33,916 bases of DNA from Fibrobacter succinogenes. GTDB taxonomy: Bacteria > Fibrobacterota > Fibrobacteria > Fibrobacterales > Fibrobacteraceae. The DNA lies in NCBI GenBank assembly GCA_902768325.1, contig CACXKY010000022.1:1-33916 (forward strand), read 5' to 3'. Below the pieces are notes generated by a model. It searched no databases. It saw only the letters and a program-made list of their open reading frames with translations, and had not been told where the DNA came from. Positions 32,045 to 33,916 of this stretch are shown here, one piece after another (the first letter of the stretch is position 1; each line of letters starts with the position of its first letter). The position numbers were made by a program, and so were the translations under genes.

Positions 32045-32172
32045 GGACAACAGACACAAAATACAGAATTCAGCAACGCCAAATTCATCGGAAAGTTGAA
32101 TTTTTGCCAAATTAGCAAATTTTCACCTTGCAAAACAGTTAAAAACCCACAAAAGCGGATGTTTTTCCCGAA

Positions 32173-32206
32173 CAAAAGAAAGGCGGCCTGCCAAAAGCAG
32201 GCCGCC
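32173..32206 (-). terminator. Terminator after the AIPR-family gene
   Basis: A perfect 10-bp GC-rich stem (GGCGGCCTGC, 32182-32191, with GCAGGCCGCC, 32197-32206) with a 5-base loop, followed on the minus strand by TTTCTTTTGTT. It lies 24 bases after the stop at 32231 and insulates sprA from this gene. Confidence 0.88.
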
Positions 32207-32230
32207 CTAAATTTTCAACCGTAAAAACGA

Positions 32231-33916
32231 CTAGAGGAACAGCTCGATGCCGCCACGGCACTTTTCCCAAGTGCGGTTCTTCTTGACCAGAAGATCCATC
32301 ATCTTGTCGTAGGTGGCGGTGTTGCTGAAGCCCTTCCACAGGCGGCGTTCCACGGATTCACCGCTATCCTTGTCGATAGTGGTAATCGTGTCGTAGTAGG
32401 CCGGATTGTCCTTGAACTCGTTGATAAGGATTCCCTTCAGGTCTTCCGTATAGATCTTGGATGCGTACCTGAGGATGGAATCGTTGAAGTTGAGTTCGTT
32501 TTCCACAAGCCATTCGAAATCCTGGATCGGATCGCCGTAGACGAGCCAGTGCTTGAGGGCGAGAGCCACCACGAGATCCTTCACGGCACTGCGGAAGATG
32601 AACTTGTCTTCCAGGCGGCCGTTGAACGTAATCTTGGTCAGCGGGTTATCGTCGTTCGCCTCGATGGAGACGCCCTGGCCCGGAACGACCTTGCGGATTT
32701 TGATGGGCAAGCGGCTCAAAAGCTGCCAGGCCTTCGTGAAGGCGATGGTCTTGCGGACAAAGTCCTTTTCCTTTTCGGGAGCCACACGTACGAACGCGCC
32801 GAAGCAACGCTGGTACAGGGTTTCCTTATCGAAAATGCAGTCGCTGGAGCGGCATTCGCTGAGCTTGCCGTCCATCATGAAGAGGGTCTTGGCAAGTTCG
32901 GGGCGCATACGCACTTCGAGCTTACGGGTACGTGCCTTGAGGCGCACACCATCCTTGTAAACGTAGGTGAAGCCTTCTTCCTGGTAACGCTGCCAAATGA
33001 AGAACTGCAGGTCGTCGGCGGCACGCAGGTGGTAGCTGAACACCGGGTTCTGGCGGTTGTTCGCCATGGTCACCTGGTTCAGGAAGTTGTCGGCACCGGG
33101 GTACGGCACCACGACCTTCACGAGCACCATCGGGTTCACCGGCTTCTTGCTCTTCTTGGCGTACTGTTCGTACGTGAAGAGGGACTGGGCGCCGTTGATG
33201 ATCTTCGGGCGTTCAATCACGAGCACCTTCTTGCCGTCGCGTTCCTTCGCACGGAGGTCGTCGCCCGTAAGGGTCATACCGTTGTGCAGGAACGGGAAGT
33301 CGTCGAGGTTCACGTTCTCGTCGTCGTTCCTTTCCATCGTCTGGAAGGCGTCGATGAGGGCCGCGTTCGTATGAGTGAGGTTACCGAGGTAGGTACGGAT
33401 GTTGCTCGAGACGATAGCCATGTTGTGCTTCGTCTTGAGGCGCTTACCGAGGGCTACGTGGTAATCGAAAATCGTGCGGATCGGGCAGAAACCGAGGAAG
33501 AGTTCGCCGTGATCGCTAGTGAGGTGGAGCGGCTCGGAATCCATCACGATTTCGAGCTTGTCATCGGCGCTGCGCAGGTCCTTGGTGAGGTCATCGTGTT
33601 CGGCGACAATTTCGAGCTTCGCCTTGACCTCGTTCTTCCAGATGGAGAGCTTGCGGCGCATATCCTTGAGGGTGCGTTCCAGTTCGGAGTCCGTCACGTC
33701 GCGGCTGGACTTGGTACGCAAAACGGTAATCTGGAGCGTTTCCATGTACGGGCGGCTGGCCGGGGTATCGGAATCCTCTTCTTCGTCAGCATCGTCCGAA
33801 ATCTTGTTGACCGCCCACGGGTCGGCCTCTTCACGCAGGGAAAGGAAGAACGGATTTGTCGGATCGCTCGTGCGGAAAACTGCAATCTGGAGCAACTTGA
33901 GGTCGGCATTCAGGTG
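32231..33916 (-). CDS. AIPR-family protein (abortive infection phage resistance domain), partial
   Basis: The frame is open to the window edge, so the N-terminus is missing; 561 residues are visible. The core motif order matches the AIPR family: SSNIRTYLGN, then FPFLHNGMTLTGDDL, then IERPKIINGAQSLFTYEQY, and VTMANNRQNPV. AIPR proteins were named for abortive infection against phage and often sit near restriction or defence genes. No partner is visible here because the window ends. An acidic segment (D-D-A-D-E-E-E-D-S-D) about 40 residues into the visible part, and a charged helical stretch (about 75-120), precede the core. The gene ends in a strong terminator. The role in this organism is inferred. 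Confidence 0.82.
   Translation of the reverse strand, partial: HLNADLKLLQIAVFRTSDPTNPFFLSLREEADPWAVNKISDDADEEEDSDTPASRPYMETLQITVLRTKSSRDVTDSELERTLKDMRRKLSIWKNEVKAKLEIVAEHDDLTKDLRSADDKLEIVMDSEPLHLTSDHGELFLGFCPIRTIFDYHVALGKRLKTKHNMAIVSSNIRTYLGNLTHTNAALIDAFQTMERNDDENVNLDDFPFLHNGMTLTGDDLRAKERDGKKVLVIERPKIINGAQSLFTYEQYAKKSKKPVNPMVLVKVVVPYPGADNFLNQVTMANNRQNPVFSYHLRAADDLQFFIWQRYQEEGFTYVYKDGVRLKARTRKLEVRMRPELAKTLFMMDGKLSECRSSDCIFDKETLYQRCFGAFVRVAPEKEKDFVRKTIAFTKAWQLLSRLPIKIRKVVPGQGVSIEANDDNPLTKITFNGRLEDKFIFRSAVKDLVVALALKHWLVYGDPIQDFEWLVENELNFNDSILRYASKIYTEDLKGILINEFKDNPAYYDTITTIDKDSGESVERRLWKGFSNTATYDKMMDLLVKKNRTWEKCRGGIELFL

Overview
The window looks like a piece of a Fibrobacter-type chromosome (Fibrobacterota, FCB group). 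This is an inference from gene content: a very large SprA-like outer-membrane translocon protein, BatD/BatE, a short primary-type sigma factor, a CE1-like secreted esterase carrying a type IX sorting-like domain, and the futalosine-pathway enzyme MqnC. No rRNA, tRNA, CRISPR array, prophage or complete insertion sequence was seen. Most of the window is ordinary chromosomal housekeeping, with a few accessory genes, dispersed repeats and small hidden genes.

Layout. 1-2273: the tail of an upstream gene, then on the minus strand a secreted protein followed by a 53-residue Cys-containing peptide gene, and a flavodoxin-domain lipoprotein with its own terminator. 2389-6176 (plus): a stand-alone OLD-family ATPase/TOPRIM nuclease, then prfA and prmC, the release factor and its glutamine methyltransferase. 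6179-12956 (minus): a compact gene string read mrp, DUF971, sigma factor, TPR membrane protein, TPR lipoprotein, rlpA, with several overlapping starts, followed by a 75-residue orphan. 13125-15297 (minus): a DJ-1/PfpI protein and a double ABC ATPase with a dispersed repeat inserted in its linker. 15610-19488 (plus): a 1292-residue protein of unknown family with its own palindrome-bearing upstream region and terminator. 19568-21088 (minus): a secreted CE1-like esterase. 21228-22262 (plus): mqnC. 22384-22446 (minus): a 20-residue peptide gene with promoter-like boxes, a strong ribosome binding site and a strong terminator. 22658-25249 (plus): batD-batE. 25274-32044/32110 (minus): sprA, whose 3' end lies in an intergenic repeat. 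32231-33916 (minus): an AIPR-family protein cut by the window edge.

Themes. Envelope biogenesis and secretion dominate (SprA, BatD/E, RlpA, two TPR envelope proteins, two secreted proteins with possible sorting-type regions). Possible defence genes are the OLD-family nuclease and the AIPR protein, about 28 kb apart and not an island here. The best candidates for undescribed biology are the 1292-residue orphan, the 20-residue peptide gene, the secreted-protein/Cys-peptide pair, and the repeat elements that have become coding sequence inside an ABC ATPase and at the end of sprA. Functions come from motif recognition by eye; no database search was run.
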